DNA from: Afifellaceae bacterium
Lineage (GTDB): Bacteria > Pseudomonadota > Alphaproteobacteria > Rhizobiales > Afifellaceae
NCBI GenBank assembly: GCA_028284625.1
Contig: JANQRH010000009.1
Location: 372,001-436,000, forward strand
Direction: 5' to 3'
Length of the DNA stretch: 64,000 nt
The notes under the pieces were generated by a model. It was given only the letters and a program-made list of their open reading frames with translations. It did not search any database and was not told the DNA's origin. Position numbers and translations under genes: made by a program. Within the stretch, counting starts at the first letter, position 1. Each line of letters begins with the position of its first letter. Shown here one piece after another: positions 33,091-41,733 of the stretch.

Positions 33091-33933
33091 CTACCAGGAC
33101 ACCATTGTTCCGCCCATTGCGGCGAGATTCCGATTGCACGCCACGAACGGGTTCTCCTCGGCAAGAACTGCTTCGGCGCGTGCCGGATGCTCCCGTAGGA
33201 CGCAGGCGACGGTGTCGCTCTCTTTGATGCCGGCGGCGCGGATGGCCGCAATGGCTTGTTCGCCGAAGGCGATGAACACGATCGGCGTGCTGCGTGCCGC
33301 GAGATGGCGCAGCACGGCGACAGTGAAGGGGCGCCACAAGGGCAGGTGGCCGCGCGTCTGGTGCGGGTCGCCATCGACCGCGAAGCGGCTAATCGTGAGC
33401 GACGAATTGAGCAGAAGCACGCCTTCCGCAACCCAGCGGTATGCGATTGTTGCGGCGGGCTCCAGGTCGATATCGCCGGCATCGATCTTCTTAATGAGCC
33501 GGGGCCAGCCATCATCGGCCGCGTACGATGTGTCGTCCGTGCGGGCGGCTGCGATAAGCTGCATGAATGTGCGCACACTGGTGGAGAACATCTTCTCCAG
33601 TTCAATCCAGTGGGCGACATTGCCGGCCTCAAAAGCACGGCCGGTTGCGAAGGCAGGGCAGGGGTAGGGGTCTTGCCCCAGGATCACGCAACGCACATCA
33701 GGCGGCGCGATGTCGTCAAAAGCGCGCAGCATGTGGGCCGCTTCGGGTGCGCCCAGAAAGATTTGTCCTCGGCGCGCGGGGAAGACGGGCTCCCAGGCCT
33801 CAAGGCGCAGCTCCGGGTCGATGTCGGCAAAGCCTAGTTCGACCCCACCCGCGACATCGCGCCAGGCCGGGTCAAGGTCGTCGCTCCAGCCGGCGAGTAT
33901 CTCTTGCATCGCGTCTCTGAGCGCCACGCTCAT
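33091..33933 (-). CDS. Uracil-DNA glycosylase superfamily protein (family-1-like, divergent)
   Basis: A 280-residue protein with the Ung-type order of motifs: VILGQDPYP near 84-92 (Ung has GQDPYH; the catalytic Asp is kept), GVLLLNSSLTI near 171, and LREHPARAE near 249 in place of HPSPLS (His-Pro kept). These suggest a base-releasing glycosylase. The unusual point is its place: first gene of an operon with a GMC oxidoreductase and a NIPSNAP protein, under a RutR-like regulator, and not with repair genes. It may act on a free nucleoside or nucleotide, or be a true repair enzyme; sequence alone cannot decide. Confidence 0.82.
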   Translation of the reverse strand: MSVALRDAMQEILAGWSDDLDPAWRDVAGGVELGFADIDPELRLEAWEPVFPARRGQIFLGAPEAAHMLRAFDDIAPPDVRCVILGQDPYPCPAFATGRAFEAGNVAHWIELEKMFSTSVRTFMQLIAAARTDDTSYAADDGWPRLIKKIDAGDIDLEPAATIAYRWVAEGVLLLNSSLTISRFAVDGDPHQTRGHLPLWRPFTVAVLRHLAARSTPIVFIAFGEQAIAAIRAAGIKESDTVACVLREHPARAEAVLAEENPFVACNRNLAAMGGTMVSW

Positions 33934-33971
33934 GAGGCGGTCTCCCTAGTGGGGACCAGCTTAATCGAAAG

Positions 33972-34021
33972 TTGACCGAAGCGTCAACTTTTCGAACATA
34001 TGACTTTGACGCAGGCGTCAA
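33972..34021. promoter_or_regulatory. Paired RutR-like operators in the divergent TetR promoter region
   Basis: TTGACCGAAGCGTCAA at 33972-33987 and TTGACGCAGGCGTCAA at 34006-34021; the second is a perfect palindrome (TTGACGC-AG-GCGTCAA). Starts are 34 bases apart. They lie between the divergent UDG-like operon (start 33933) and the TetR gene (start 34079), and the TTGAC ends can double as -35 hexamers, so bound repressor would cover both promoters. Confidence 0.8.
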
Positions 34022-34078
34022 CTTTTTTGTGGACAGCGGCAGACAGTTCGGCAACTTTCCCGCGAGAGAGGCAAGGAT

Positions 34079-34723
34079 ATGGGACGACGAAAAGCCCGTA
34101 ACGGGGGCGCTGGCCACGAGACACGCATTGGCGCCCGCAACAAGAAGGCGATCCTGGACGCCGCGATTCAGACGTTCACCGAAAAGGGCTATGACGGTGC
34201 GAGCATCGCAGAAATCGCGCAGATGTCGCGGCTGCCGAAGGCGAACATCTATTACTATTTCGGATCGAAAGAGACGATCTACCGGACGATCATTGCCGAT
34301 CTCATCTCTGAATGGGACAGGGCGCTTGATCATCTGAGGTCGGACCGCGAGCCTGCCGAAGCGATCAGCGACTACATCCGCGCTAAGCTTGAGTTCACAC
34401 GCAAGCATTCCGCCCAGTCGCGCATGTTTGCCGCGGAGGCCGTACATGGTGGCCGCTTCCTCAGCCGCCGCGACCGGGCCCACATGCAGGCGATCACCTT
34501 GGAGAAGGCGAAGGTCTTCGACGCTTGGTCGGCAGCCGGCAAGATGGACCCGGTCGATCCGATCCATCTCTTCATCATGCTGTGGGCGTCCACGCAGTAT
34601 TACGCGGATTTCGATGTACTCGCCCGTAACGCTCTAGTGTCAAAACGACTGAGCGCCGGCGACTACGATCGCGCTGCAGAGACGATCACGCGCGTCGTCC
34701 TGAAGGGCTGCGGCATTACCTAG
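34079..34723 (+). CDS. TetR-family regulator, RutR-like
   Basis: A 214-residue TetR repressor. N-terminal helix-turn-helix (KKAILDAAIQTFTEKGYDGA, recognition helix LPKANIYYYFGSKE) at about 20-65. The C-terminal domain closely follows E. coli RutR, with MFAAEAVHGGRFL near 118 and DPIHLFIMLWASTQYYADF near 160 (RutR: DPQHLIFMIWASTQHYADF). RutR binds uracil or thymine and controls pyrimidine degradation and transport. It is transcribed away from the UDG-like operon. Probable targets are the two operator pairs at 33972-34021 and 31053-31101. Confidence 0.9.
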   Translation: MGRRKARNGGAGHETRIGARNKKAILDAAIQTFTEKGYDGASIAEIAQMSRLPKANIYYYFGSKETIYRTIIADLISEWDRALDHLRSDREPAEAISDYIRAKLEFTRKHSAQSRMFAAEAVHGGRFLSRRDRAHMQAITLEKAKVFDAWSAAGKMDPVDPIHLFIMLWASTQYYADFDVLARNALVSKRLSAGDYDRAAETITRVVLKGCGIT

Positions 34724-34849
34724 CAACACTGATCGGCGGCGGGCTGCGCGGTGGTTCGGGCGTCAGCTCACGCATGCCGATAGCATGTCGGCTGCGCGCG
34801 TTCTTTCCTGCTTCTATCCACGCAAACAAGTTCATGCATTGACAGTTCT

Positions 34850-34890
34850 TGCAATGATGTGCAGAAAATATCGTACGCTGCAAATAATGT
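34850..34890 (+). promoter_or_regulatory. Triple TGCA-A/T repeats and TTGACA hexamer upstream of ribose-type ABC operon
   Basis: TTGACA at 34839-34844 is a perfect -35 hexamer. Downstream come three related words: TGCAATGATGT (34850-34860), TGCAGAAAATA (34860-34870) and TGCAAATAATGT (34879-34890). The region is AT-rich against its surroundings. The repeats could be half-sites for the SorC regulator encoded at 39744-40715; inference only. Confidence 0.4.
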
Positions 34891-34974
34891 CACACATCTC
34901 GTTCGTGATGGCTTGCGGTGCAGGAGAGGCCGTCAGGTCAGGTGGCCGGCCGGTCGAAAGCAAGGGAGCGCTCA

Positions 34975-35991
34975 ATGAAGATGAAAAGATTGTTCGTGAC
35001 GGGCCTGTTGGCTTCGTCGCTGATGGCCGCCGCAAGCGTCGGCGCCGTAGCAGCAGATGGCAAACGGATCGCGTTCTTCGTGTCGGATTTGTCGAACGTA
35101 TTTCACCAGTCTCAGGCCGCCGAGGCGCAGCGTTACGCCACGGAGAAATACGGCGCGGAGGTCGTCATCTTCGACGGCCAGGCGGATTCCGCCGTCATGA
35201 CGCAGAACATCGATCAGGTCGTCGCTGGCGGTTTCGACGCAGCGACCCTGCATATTTGGGACGCCGAAGCAGCGACGCCGGGCGTCAATGATGCCATCGG
35301 GGCCGGCGTTGTGATGACGTCGTTCTTCAGCCCCATCACTGACACCGGCATTCCGACCGCGCGCAGCGACGAGGCCGGGGTTTCGTTTGAGATGGGCAAA
35401 CAAATGGCGATGGCCTGGAAAGAGGCCCATCCCGACAAGCCGATCGTCATGGTGCAGCTCGGATGGCCGAACCACACGGAAGTGAATTCCGGCCGCACGG
35501 CGCCGTTTGTTGAGGGCGTGCTGTCGGTCGATCCGGACGCTGAGAACCTCGGCGCGCTCGATGCAAGTGCGGGACAGGAAGCTGCGAAGCAGATCATCGT
35601 CGATCTCCTGACGCAGCGTCCTGAAGTCAACCTTATCTACTCTGAAGCGTCGAACCTCACCGTTGGCACGATGGCTGGCCTTTCCCAGCTGGGCCGCGGC
35701 AAATTCGAAGACGGAAAGCCGCTGACGGAAATCGTCGCCAGCGTCGACTTCGATTCCGTTGAGTTCGACCAGATCTACGACCCGAACTCCAGCCTCAAGG
35801 TTTCGATGGGCCTGCCGCCGATTGAGACGGCGCAAGGGCGCATCGATCTGATCATGGATGTCGTCGACGGCGATGTTGCGGCCACGACGAGCCCGGCCGA
35901 GGAGTTCTTCTACAAGGCCTATACGATCTCCTATTGGACGATGCCGAAGGACGATGCCAAGCAGTGGCTTGAGGCTCAGTTCGGCGGATAG
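34975..35991 (+). CDS. ABC transporter, ribose-type periplasmic sugar-binding protein
   Basis: RbsB-like (periplasmic-binding domain 4) protein of 338 residues. Sec signal peptide in 1-24 (KRLFVTGLLASSLMAAASVG, cleavage near AVAA-D). Mature landmarks: IAFFVSDLSNVFHQSQAAEA near 27 and VVIFDGQADSAVMTQNIDQ near 60. ATG 34975 has GGGAG seven bases upstream. First gene of the large polyol/sugar operon that runs to 48494; a long hairpin separates it from the ATPase. Confidence 0.93.
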   Translation: MKMKRLFVTGLLASSLMAAASVGAVAADGKRIAFFVSDLSNVFHQSQAAEAQRYATEKYGAEVVIFDGQADSAVMTQNIDQVVAGGFDAATLHIWDAEAATPGVNDAIGAGVVMTSFFSPITDTGIPTARSDEAGVSFEMGKQMAMAWKEAHPDKPIVMVQLGWPNHTEVNSGRTAPFVEGVLSVDPDAENLGALDASAGQEAAKQIIVDLLTQRPEVNLIYSEASNLTVGTMAGLSQLGRGKFEDGKPLTEIVASVDFDSVEFDQIYDPNSSLKVSMGLPPIETAQGRIDLIMDVVDGDVAATTSPAEEFFYKAYTISYWTMPKDDAKQWLEAQFGG

Positions 35992-36055
35992 TCTGTGGAT
36001 CGTGCCCGGCGGTCGCGCCTAAATCGGGGCGGCCAGGCGTTAAGTGTAGCCGGCG

Positions 36056-36101
36056 CCGCTAGCGCGTGGGAGAAACCTCCCACTCTCCCGCTCGCTAGTG
36101 G
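36056..36101 (+). other. Long intercistronic hairpin after solute-binding-protein gene
   Basis: Inner stem GTGGGAG (36066-36072), loop AAAC, CTCCCAC (36077-36083), perfect seven pairs; outer arms CGCTAGCG and CGCTAGTG flank it with one mismatch. No T-run follows. It lies in the 182-base gap between binding protein and ATPase and probably protects the upstream mRNA or attenuates transcription. Confidence 0.6.
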
Positions 36102-36173
36102 TATCGAGTCCCGTCCGGCCCGGCATCCTGACGTTGATGAACGTCGTGGCGTCAGCGGCCGAAGGAGATCGGT

Positions 36174-37685
36174 TTGACAGGCCAGCAGCCATCACCCGTC
36201 CTCGCTGTCGACGGGCTCACAAAGGACTATCCCGGCGTCAGGGCGGTCGACAATGTGAGCTTCTCCGTCGAGCAGAGCACCGTCCACTGCCTGGTTGGCG
36301 AAAACGGTGCCGGCAAGTCGACGCTCGTCAAGATGCTGACGGGAGCGTTGCGGCCGACGAGCGGAAGCATGCGTGTCGGCGGGTCGCCATATGAGCCGAG
36401 CAATCCGAGCGACGCGCGGGCAGGCGGCATCGCGACGCTTTTCCAGGAGCTCCACGTCGTGGATGAGCTCACCGTCCAGGAAAACCTGACGCTGGGGATG
36501 GAGCGCAGTCGCTTCGGTTTCCTGGTGAAGTCCGATCTCGACGACCGCGTGGTGCGAACGCTCGCCGCGATCGAGCCGTCCATCGATCCGTCGGCAAGGG
36601 TTTCGACCCTCAGCGTCGCGCAGAAGCAGATCGTGGAGATCGCGCGCGCGGCCTCATCCGGCGCTAGCGTCATCATCATGGACGAGCCGACCGCCGCACT
36701 TTCGGAGCGGGAGGTTGAGAGGCTTTTTGCGGTGATACGGCGGCTCAGGGAAGCCGATGTCACGGTGATCTACATCTCCCACAAGCTCGACGAGATCTTC
36801 AAACTCGGCGACGCCGTAACGGTGCTTCGTGATGGGAAGCACATCGCCACCAAGAAGCTGTCGGAGGTCGCCGGGCGGGCGGAACTGATCGAGATGATGA
36901 TTGGCCGCTCAGTGTTGCAGACCTACGCGCCACGCTCGACCGTCACTGACGAGACCGTCCTTGCAGCGGAAGGTCTGACCAGCGAACTCCTCAAGGACGT
37001 ATCCTTCCACATCAATCGCGGCGAGATCGTCGGCTTCTACGGCCTTGTCGGCGCGGGCAAGACCGAGATCGCCCGAGCCCTCTTCGGTGCCGACAGGGTT
37101 TCTGGGTCGATCCGCTTCAAGGGACAAAGTGTCGGACGTTCGCCGAAGGGCGCGATCGCGTCGGGCATCGCCCTGGTTCCTGAGGAGCGGCGGACGCAAG
37201 GGCTGTTCACCAGCCTCAGCATCCGGCGGAACATTTCCGTCATGAACACGCGGCGGCTTTCCAGCGGGGGTGTATTCCGGTCGTCGGACGAGAGGGCGGC
37301 TGCTGTCGAATATGTGCAGAAGCTTTCGATCGCGACCGATTCCATCGAGAAGTACGCGGAGAAGCTGTCGGGCGGAAACCAGCAGAAAGTCGTGCTCGCC
37401 AAATGCCTGTTTGCCGATGCCGACCTGCTCTTACTTGACGAGCCGACGCGCGGCGTCGACGTCGGCGCCAAGACAGAAATCTACGACATCATCCGGCAGT
37501 TGGCGGACGCGGGAACCTCCGTGGCGGTGTTCTCATCGGAGTTGGAGGAGGTGCTGGGAATCTGCGATCGCATCTTCCTCCTGTTTTCCGGCTCAGTTCA
37601 GGCGGAGGTCACGAACGGTCCCGATGTCGACCCCGCCTCCATCCTCAATGTCGTGACCGGCGGTGGGGCGCACGCAGTGCAATGA
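36174..37685 (+). CDS. ABC transporter duplicated ATP-binding protein, ribose/Lsr type
   Basis: RbsA-like ATPase of 503 residues with two domains. First: Walker A GENGAGKS near 42, Walker B VIIMDEPTAALSERE near 165. Second: GLVGAGKTE near 290 and LSGGNQQKVVLAKCL near 398, LLLLDEPTRGVDVG near 420. The start is TTG 36174, with GAAGGAG seven bases upstream; no ATG gives a better N-terminus. It overlaps the first permease by 4 bases. Confidence 0.93.
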   Translation: MTGQQPSPVLAVDGLTKDYPGVRAVDNVSFSVEQSTVHCLVGENGAGKSTLVKMLTGALRPTSGSMRVGGSPYEPSNPSDARAGGIATLFQELHVVDELTVQENLTLGMERSRFGFLVKSDLDDRVVRTLAAIEPSIDPSARVSTLSVAQKQIVEIARAASSGASVIIMDEPTAALSEREVERLFAVIRRLREADVTVIYISHKLDEIFKLGDAVTVLRDGKHIATKKLSEVAGRAELIEMMIGRSVLQTYAPRSTVTDETVLAAEGLTSELLKDVSFHINRGEIVGFYGLVGAGKTEIARALFGADRVSGSIRFKGQSVGRSPKGAIASGIALVPEERRTQGLFTSLSIRRNISVMNTRRLSSGGVFRSSDERAAAVEYVQKLSIATDSIEKYAEKLSGGNQQKVVLAKCLFADADLLLLDEPTRGVDVGAKTEIYDIIRQLADAGTSVAVFSSELEEVLGICDRIFLLFSGSVQAEVTNGPDVDPASILNVVTGGGAHAVQ

Positions 37686-38707
37686 GTGCATCCGCCAAAA
37701 TCGAACGGACCCGTTTGGATGCTCGCCGCATGAGCGACGAGACGTTCATCACATTGCTCGTCGCCTCGGTCGCGGTCGGCCTTTTTGTCGTCGCCTCTGT
37801 TTCCGTGCCGAACTTCTTCCAGCCCCTGACTATGCTCAACCTGGTGACCAACAATTGGGCGGTCATCTCGCTTGGCGTGGGAGTCACGTTTCTGCTTGTG
37901 TCGGGGAATTTCGATCTCTCCGTTGGCGGAGTCGTCGCGCTGTCGGGGGTTCTGGCGGTCTGGTTCGCCCAGTCGCCGGACGGCGCCAATCCGCTGTCGA
38001 CCGGGCTAGGTTTTCCGACCTGGCTGGCCATTGTCTGCGCCCTTGGCGGCGCGCTTGCGATCGGTGGGCTGAACGCCTTTTTTGTCGTTCGGCTCAGCGT
38101 TCCCTCAATCATCGTGACACTCGGCACGATGATGGTCGCACGCGGCATCGCGCAGGTGATCACGCAAGGGTCGCAGCGAAACACCAATTTGCCTGACGAT
38201 TTCGGGATGCTCGGGAACCTGACGATGTTCGGGACATCGGTCAAGCTCCCCGTCGTTCTGATGGTCATCCTGGTCGTCGTTGCCGTCTTCATCGAGAAGA
38301 AGACGGTGTTTGGACGGCTCACCTATTGGGCGGGTGAGAATGCCGTCGCGGCGCGTCTGTCGGGAATCGATACGGCAAAGCACGTCACGTACCTTTATCT
38401 CTTCAGCGCCGCTATTGCCGGAACGGTCGGCATCCTGCTCGCCTCAGAGTTCAAGTCCGGCTTCTCCAATCGCGGCACATTGATGGAGTTCGATGCCCTG
38501 GTCATCGCGCTATTGGGTGGCGTCGCCATCGCCGGCGGCTTCGGCTCGGTGGTCGGGATGTTCTTCGGCGCGCTGATCCTGGCGGTCGTCACGTCCGCGG
38601 CGACCGGGATGATCCTGTCGCCTGATTGGCAGTTTATCCTTAAGGCGATCGCCGTGTTCCTGGCGATCACCACACAGACATGGGCGCTTGCCTGGAGGCA
38701 CAGGTGA
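37682..38707 (+). CDS. ABC transporter permease, ribose type
   Basis: RbsC-like permease of 341 residues with about nine hydrophobic segments. The motif VSGNFDLSVGGVVALSG near 75 is the family hallmark, and GGVAIAGGFGSVVGMFFGAL near 280 is the conserved cytoplasmic loop and helix. ATG 37682 lies in the ATGA overlap with the ATPase. It pairs with the second permease. Confidence 0.93.
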   Translation: MSASAKIERTRLDARRMSDETFITLLVASVAVGLFVVASVSVPNFFQPLTMLNLVTNNWAVISLGVGVTFLLVSGNFDLSVGGVVALSGVLAVWFAQSPDGANPLSTGLGFPTWLAIVCALGGALAIGGLNAFFVVRLSVPSIIVTLGTMMVARGIAQVITQGSQRNTNLPDDFGMLGNLTMFGTSVKLPVVLMVILVVVAVFIEKKTVFGRLTYWAGENAVAARLSGIDTAKHVTYLYLFSAAIAGTVGILLASEFKSGFSNRGTLMEFDALVIALLGGVAIAGGFGSVVGMFFGALILAVVTSAATGMILSPDWQFILKAIAVFLAITTQTWALAWRHR

Positions 38708-39747
38708 CGGTGATGTCGCATATCTCCGTGCAGCACCCGGCCTCGACGACGCGTGGGGATCACGTCGCGCGGTTCCTGCGCAATTACTACATCTACTTCG
38801 TTCTGGTGGCCGTCGTGGTGGTGCTGAGCGTTGCCAATCTCGACCGATTCGATCTCTTCGAGCGCGGCAACTTCCTCAATCCCAGCAACATCATCAACAT
38901 TCTCAGGGTGTCGGCGCCGCTTCTGACGCTGGCGGGCGCCTTCACGCTTCTGATGGTCTCCGGCTACATCGACCTCTCGGTCGGGAGCGCGATGAGCTTG
39001 AGTGCCGTTGTCTACGCCTTGTTGGCGATCAACGGCGTTCCGTTCCTCGCCGCCTTTGGCATCACGATATTGGTCGGTGTGGGGCTGGGAGCGATCAACG
39101 GCTTCCTGGTCGCCAGGCTCAAGATCACCCCTGTGATCGCAACCTTGATCACGCTCAGCCTCTATAAGGGTGTCGCGCTGCTTCTGGTCCAGGATGGCGT
39201 GTCGGCGATCAAGTCCGGTGGGGGGCTCTCAATGCCCGGGTGGTTCAATTCCTACGGCCGAGAAGGTGTACTGGTGGGCCTTCCGATGGCGTTTTGGGTT
39301 GCTGTTCTCGTCACGATCGTCCTTGTCATCGCACAGGACCGCACCTTGCTCGGGAAATACGCCGCGGCGACCGGCGGCAATCCGACAGCCGCGAAACTCT
39401 CCGGGATCAACACAACGCGGATCGTTTTCCTCCTTTACGTGATCGTCGGCGTGTCGGCGGCGCTGGCGGGCATCGCGCGGTCAAGCTTCATGTCGCTGGG
39501 CGACCCTCTTTCCGGCGACGGCATGGAGCTATCCGCCATTCTTGTGGTTCTGCTTGGCGGCACGGCGTTTAGCGGTGGCGAGGGCCGCGTGCTTCGATCG
39601 TTCGTGGGTGCGCTGATTATCATGGCGCTGACGGTCGGTATGCTGACGCTTGTGCCGGCCTACTATCAGACGCTGGTCCTTGGCTCAGCGCTTTTGGCGG
39701 CGGCGGCCTCCAACCATCTCATCAGCCGAAAGGAGAAAGCCTCGTGA
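38704..39747 (+). CDS. ABC transporter permease, ribose type
   Basis: Second RbsC-like permease, 347 residues, with VSGYIDLSVGSAMSLSAVVY near 90 and GGTAFSGGEGRVLRSFVGAL near 290. The start is probably GTG 38704, overlapping the previous stop and five bases behind GGAGG; ATG 38713 is the alternative. The pair of distinct permeases recalls LsrC/LsrD. Confidence 0.92.
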   Translation: MTVMSHISVQHPASTTRGDHVARFLRNYYIYFVLVAVVVVLSVANLDRFDLFERGNFLNPSNIINILRVSAPLLTLAGAFTLLMVSGYIDLSVGSAMSLSAVVYALLAINGVPFLAAFGITILVGVGLGAINGFLVARLKITPVIATLITLSLYKGVALLLVQDGVSAIKSGGGLSMPGWFNSYGREGVLVGLPMAFWVAVLVTIVLVIAQDRTLLGKYAAATGGNPTAAKLSGINTTRIVFLLYVIVGVSAALAGIARSSFMSLGDPLSGDGMELSAILVVLLGGTAFSGGEGRVLRSFVGALIIMALTVGMLTLVPAYYQTLVLGSALLAAAASNHLISRKEKAS

Positions 39748-40715
39748 ATGCGAGCGGCGCTGACCTTGAAAACATGCGGCTGATGGCGCGCGTCCTGACG
39801 CTTCACTACGTGGAGGGCTACCTCCAATCGGAGATCGCCGCGGAGCTCGGCCTTTCTTCCGCCAAGGTGAACCGGCTGATCAAGCGAGGCCGGGAGCTGG
39901 GCATGGTGCAGATTTCAGTCAACAGCCCGTTCCAGCCTCTGTTCGATCTGGAGCGCAGGCTGACGCGCCGGTGGAATCTGAAAAGGTGCCGCGTCGTGAC
40001 GGCTGTGACGGGCAATGCCGAAACCACGCTCAGCCTTGTCGGGAAAGGGGCGGGGGAGCTTCTTGTCGAGGCCATTCGAGATGGCGACACGATCGCCATT
40101 TCCGGCGGCAAAGCGCTCAGCGCGGTGATTGAGAACCTCGCGGTCGATCGTGCGTTCGACGTGAATGTCGTGCCGATGACCGGCGGCGTGCAGGGCCAGC
40201 ATTACACCGACGTCAATCACATCGCGACCGAGCTCTCCAGCAAGCTCGGTGGGCATGCTACCCTGATCCACGCGCCCCTTCATGCCGACACCGCCAAGGA
40301 ACGGGACCTTCTCATGTCGGTGCGCGCCGTGCGCGGTGTCATGGATGTCGCGCGGCAGGCCGCCGTTGCGGTAGTCGGCGTCGGATCGGTGGTCGGCCCC
40401 AACGCGACCTATTACGAGGCCCGCCCGATCCCGGAGGACGAACGGGCCAGGCTGGTTGAGGGCGGCGTCCGCGCAGAGTTTCTCGGATACCTGATCGACG
40501 GCGATGGCGCTCTGTCTGAGACGGAGCTGAATTCGCGTCTCGTCGCGTTGCCGCCGAAAGAGGCTGCGCGCATCCCCCTGACAATCGGGGTGGCATCCGG
40601 GCCGGAGAAAGTCGACCCGATCGTCGCGGCGCTCAACGGCCGCTACTTGAATGCGCTCGTCGTCGACGAGCCCACGGCGGAGGCCGTGCTGGAAAGTGAG
40701 GTGGAGCTTGCTTGA
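39744..40715 (+). CDS. SorC-family transcriptional regulator (EryD/LsrR-like)
   Basis: A 323-residue regulator: helix-turn-helix at about 20-50 (LQSEIAAELGLSSAKVNRLI) and the sugar-phosphate-binding domain with DGDTIAISGGKALSAVIE near 112. GTG 39744 has AAAGGAG nine bases upstream and overlaps the permease stop. SorC regulators inside a transporter/kinase operon respond to the phosphorylated sugar (EryD to erythritol-derived signals, LsrR to phospho-AI-2). It probably represses this operon from sites near 34850-34890. Confidence 0.92.
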   Translation: MNASGADLENMRLMARVLTLHYVEGYLQSEIAAELGLSSAKVNRLIKRGRELGMVQISVNSPFQPLFDLERRLTRRWNLKRCRVVTAVTGNAETTLSLVGKGAGELLVEAIRDGDTIAISGGKALSAVIENLAVDRAFDVNVVPMTGGVQGQHYTDVNHIATELSSKLGGHATLIHAPLHADTAKERDLLMSVRAVRGVMDVARQAAVAVVGVGSVVGPNATYYEARPIPEDERARLVEGGVRAEFLGYLIDGDGALSETELNSRLVALPPKEAARIPLTIGVASGPEKVDPIVAALNGRYLNALVVDEPTAEAVLESEVELA

Positions 40716-41715
40716 GAAAACCGCAGAAGAACAGCAAACACGCACCATTGGCGCCTCCGGTCTCAAGGCGTCGGCGGTTGGCCTGGGGACCTGGGCGATC
40801 GGCGGCTGGATGTGGGGCGGCACTGATGAGGCCCGTTCCATTGCCGCTATCCACGCCGCGATCGATGAGGGACTCTCGCTTATCGACACCGCACCGGCCT
40901 ACGGGCAGGGCGTTGCTGAGGAAATTGTCGGTAAGGCGATCGCCGGCCGTCGCGACAAGGTGGTGCTGGCCACCAAATGCGGGCTCGTGTGGCACACGAC
41001 CAAGGGCAATCATTTCTTCGATTATGACGGCCGGCCGGTTCACCGCTATCTCGGCAAAGATTCCATCGTCTACGAAGTAGAGCAGAGCCTGAAGCGCCTC
41101 CGTACCGATTTCATCGACCACCACATCACTCATTGGCAGGATCCGACGACACCGATTGAGGAGACCATGGAGGCGCTGGAGAGCCTCAAGTCTCAGGGCA
41201 AGATCCGCTCCATCGGCGCCAGCAACACGTCAGTCGGCGACGTGAAGGCTTATGTCGCTGCCGGCCAGCTCGACGCCATTCAAGAAGAATATTCGATGGT
41301 GAAGCGGGATATCGAAGAGACGCTGCTGCCTGTCTGCGCCGAACATGGCGTCGCAACGCTCAGCTACTCTTCGCTGGCGCTGGGCCTTCTGTCCGGCCGG
41401 ATCGGTCCGGATCGGACCTTCAGCGGTGACGACCTCCGCAAGGACAATCCGCTGTTCTCCATGAGCAACCGCGACAAAGTTGCCGCCTTCGCAAAAGACA
41501 TCGCACCGGTCGCGGCCAACCACAAGGCAAGCACCGCGCAGATCGTCATTGCCTGGACGCTGCAGCAGCCGGGAATCACTTTCTCGCTGTGCGGCGCGCG
41601 CAATGAACAACAAGCGATCGAGAATGCTGGGGCCGGCAGGATACGGCTCAGCGACACCGAACTTGAAGGGATCGATGCAGCGATAGGCCGCCATCTCGGC
41701 GCGCTGGATCGGTAG
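40708..41715 (+). CDS. Aldo-keto reductase
   Basis: NAD(P)H-dependent aldo-keto reductase of 335 residues. Catalytic tetrad region: Asp and Tyr in LIDTAPAYGQGVAEE near 50, Lys in VVLATKCG near 85, His in HHITHWQDP near 134. The N-terminus TIGASGLKASAVGLGTWAIGG is typical. The start TTG 40708 overlaps the SorC gene by 8 bases, with GAGG six bases upstream. It would interconvert an aldehyde or ketose and an alcohol in the pathway of this operon. Confidence 0.9.
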   Translation: MLEKTAEEQQTRTIGASGLKASAVGLGTWAIGGWMWGGTDEARSIAAIHAAIDEGLSLIDTAPAYGQGVAEEIVGKAIAGRRDKVVLATKCGLVWHTTKGNHFFDYDGRPVHRYLGKDSIVYEVEQSLKRLRTDFIDHHITHWQDPTTPIEETMEALESLKSQGKIRSIGASNTSVGDVKAYVAAGQLDAIQEEYSMVKRDIEETLLPVCAEHGVATLSYSSLALGLLSGRIGPDRTFSGDDLRKDNPLFSMSNRDKVAAFAKDIAPVAANHKASTAQIVIAWTLQQPGITFSLCGARNEQQAIENAGAGRIRLSDTELEGIDAAIGRHLGALDR

Positions 41716-41733
41716 ACGGCAGAGAGAAGGGGA

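Noticed and set aside
34772-34797. Inverted repeat GCCGA...TCGGC after the TetR gene as a terminator
   Set aside because: The stem is only five pairs with a seven-base loop and no proper T-run; too weak to call.
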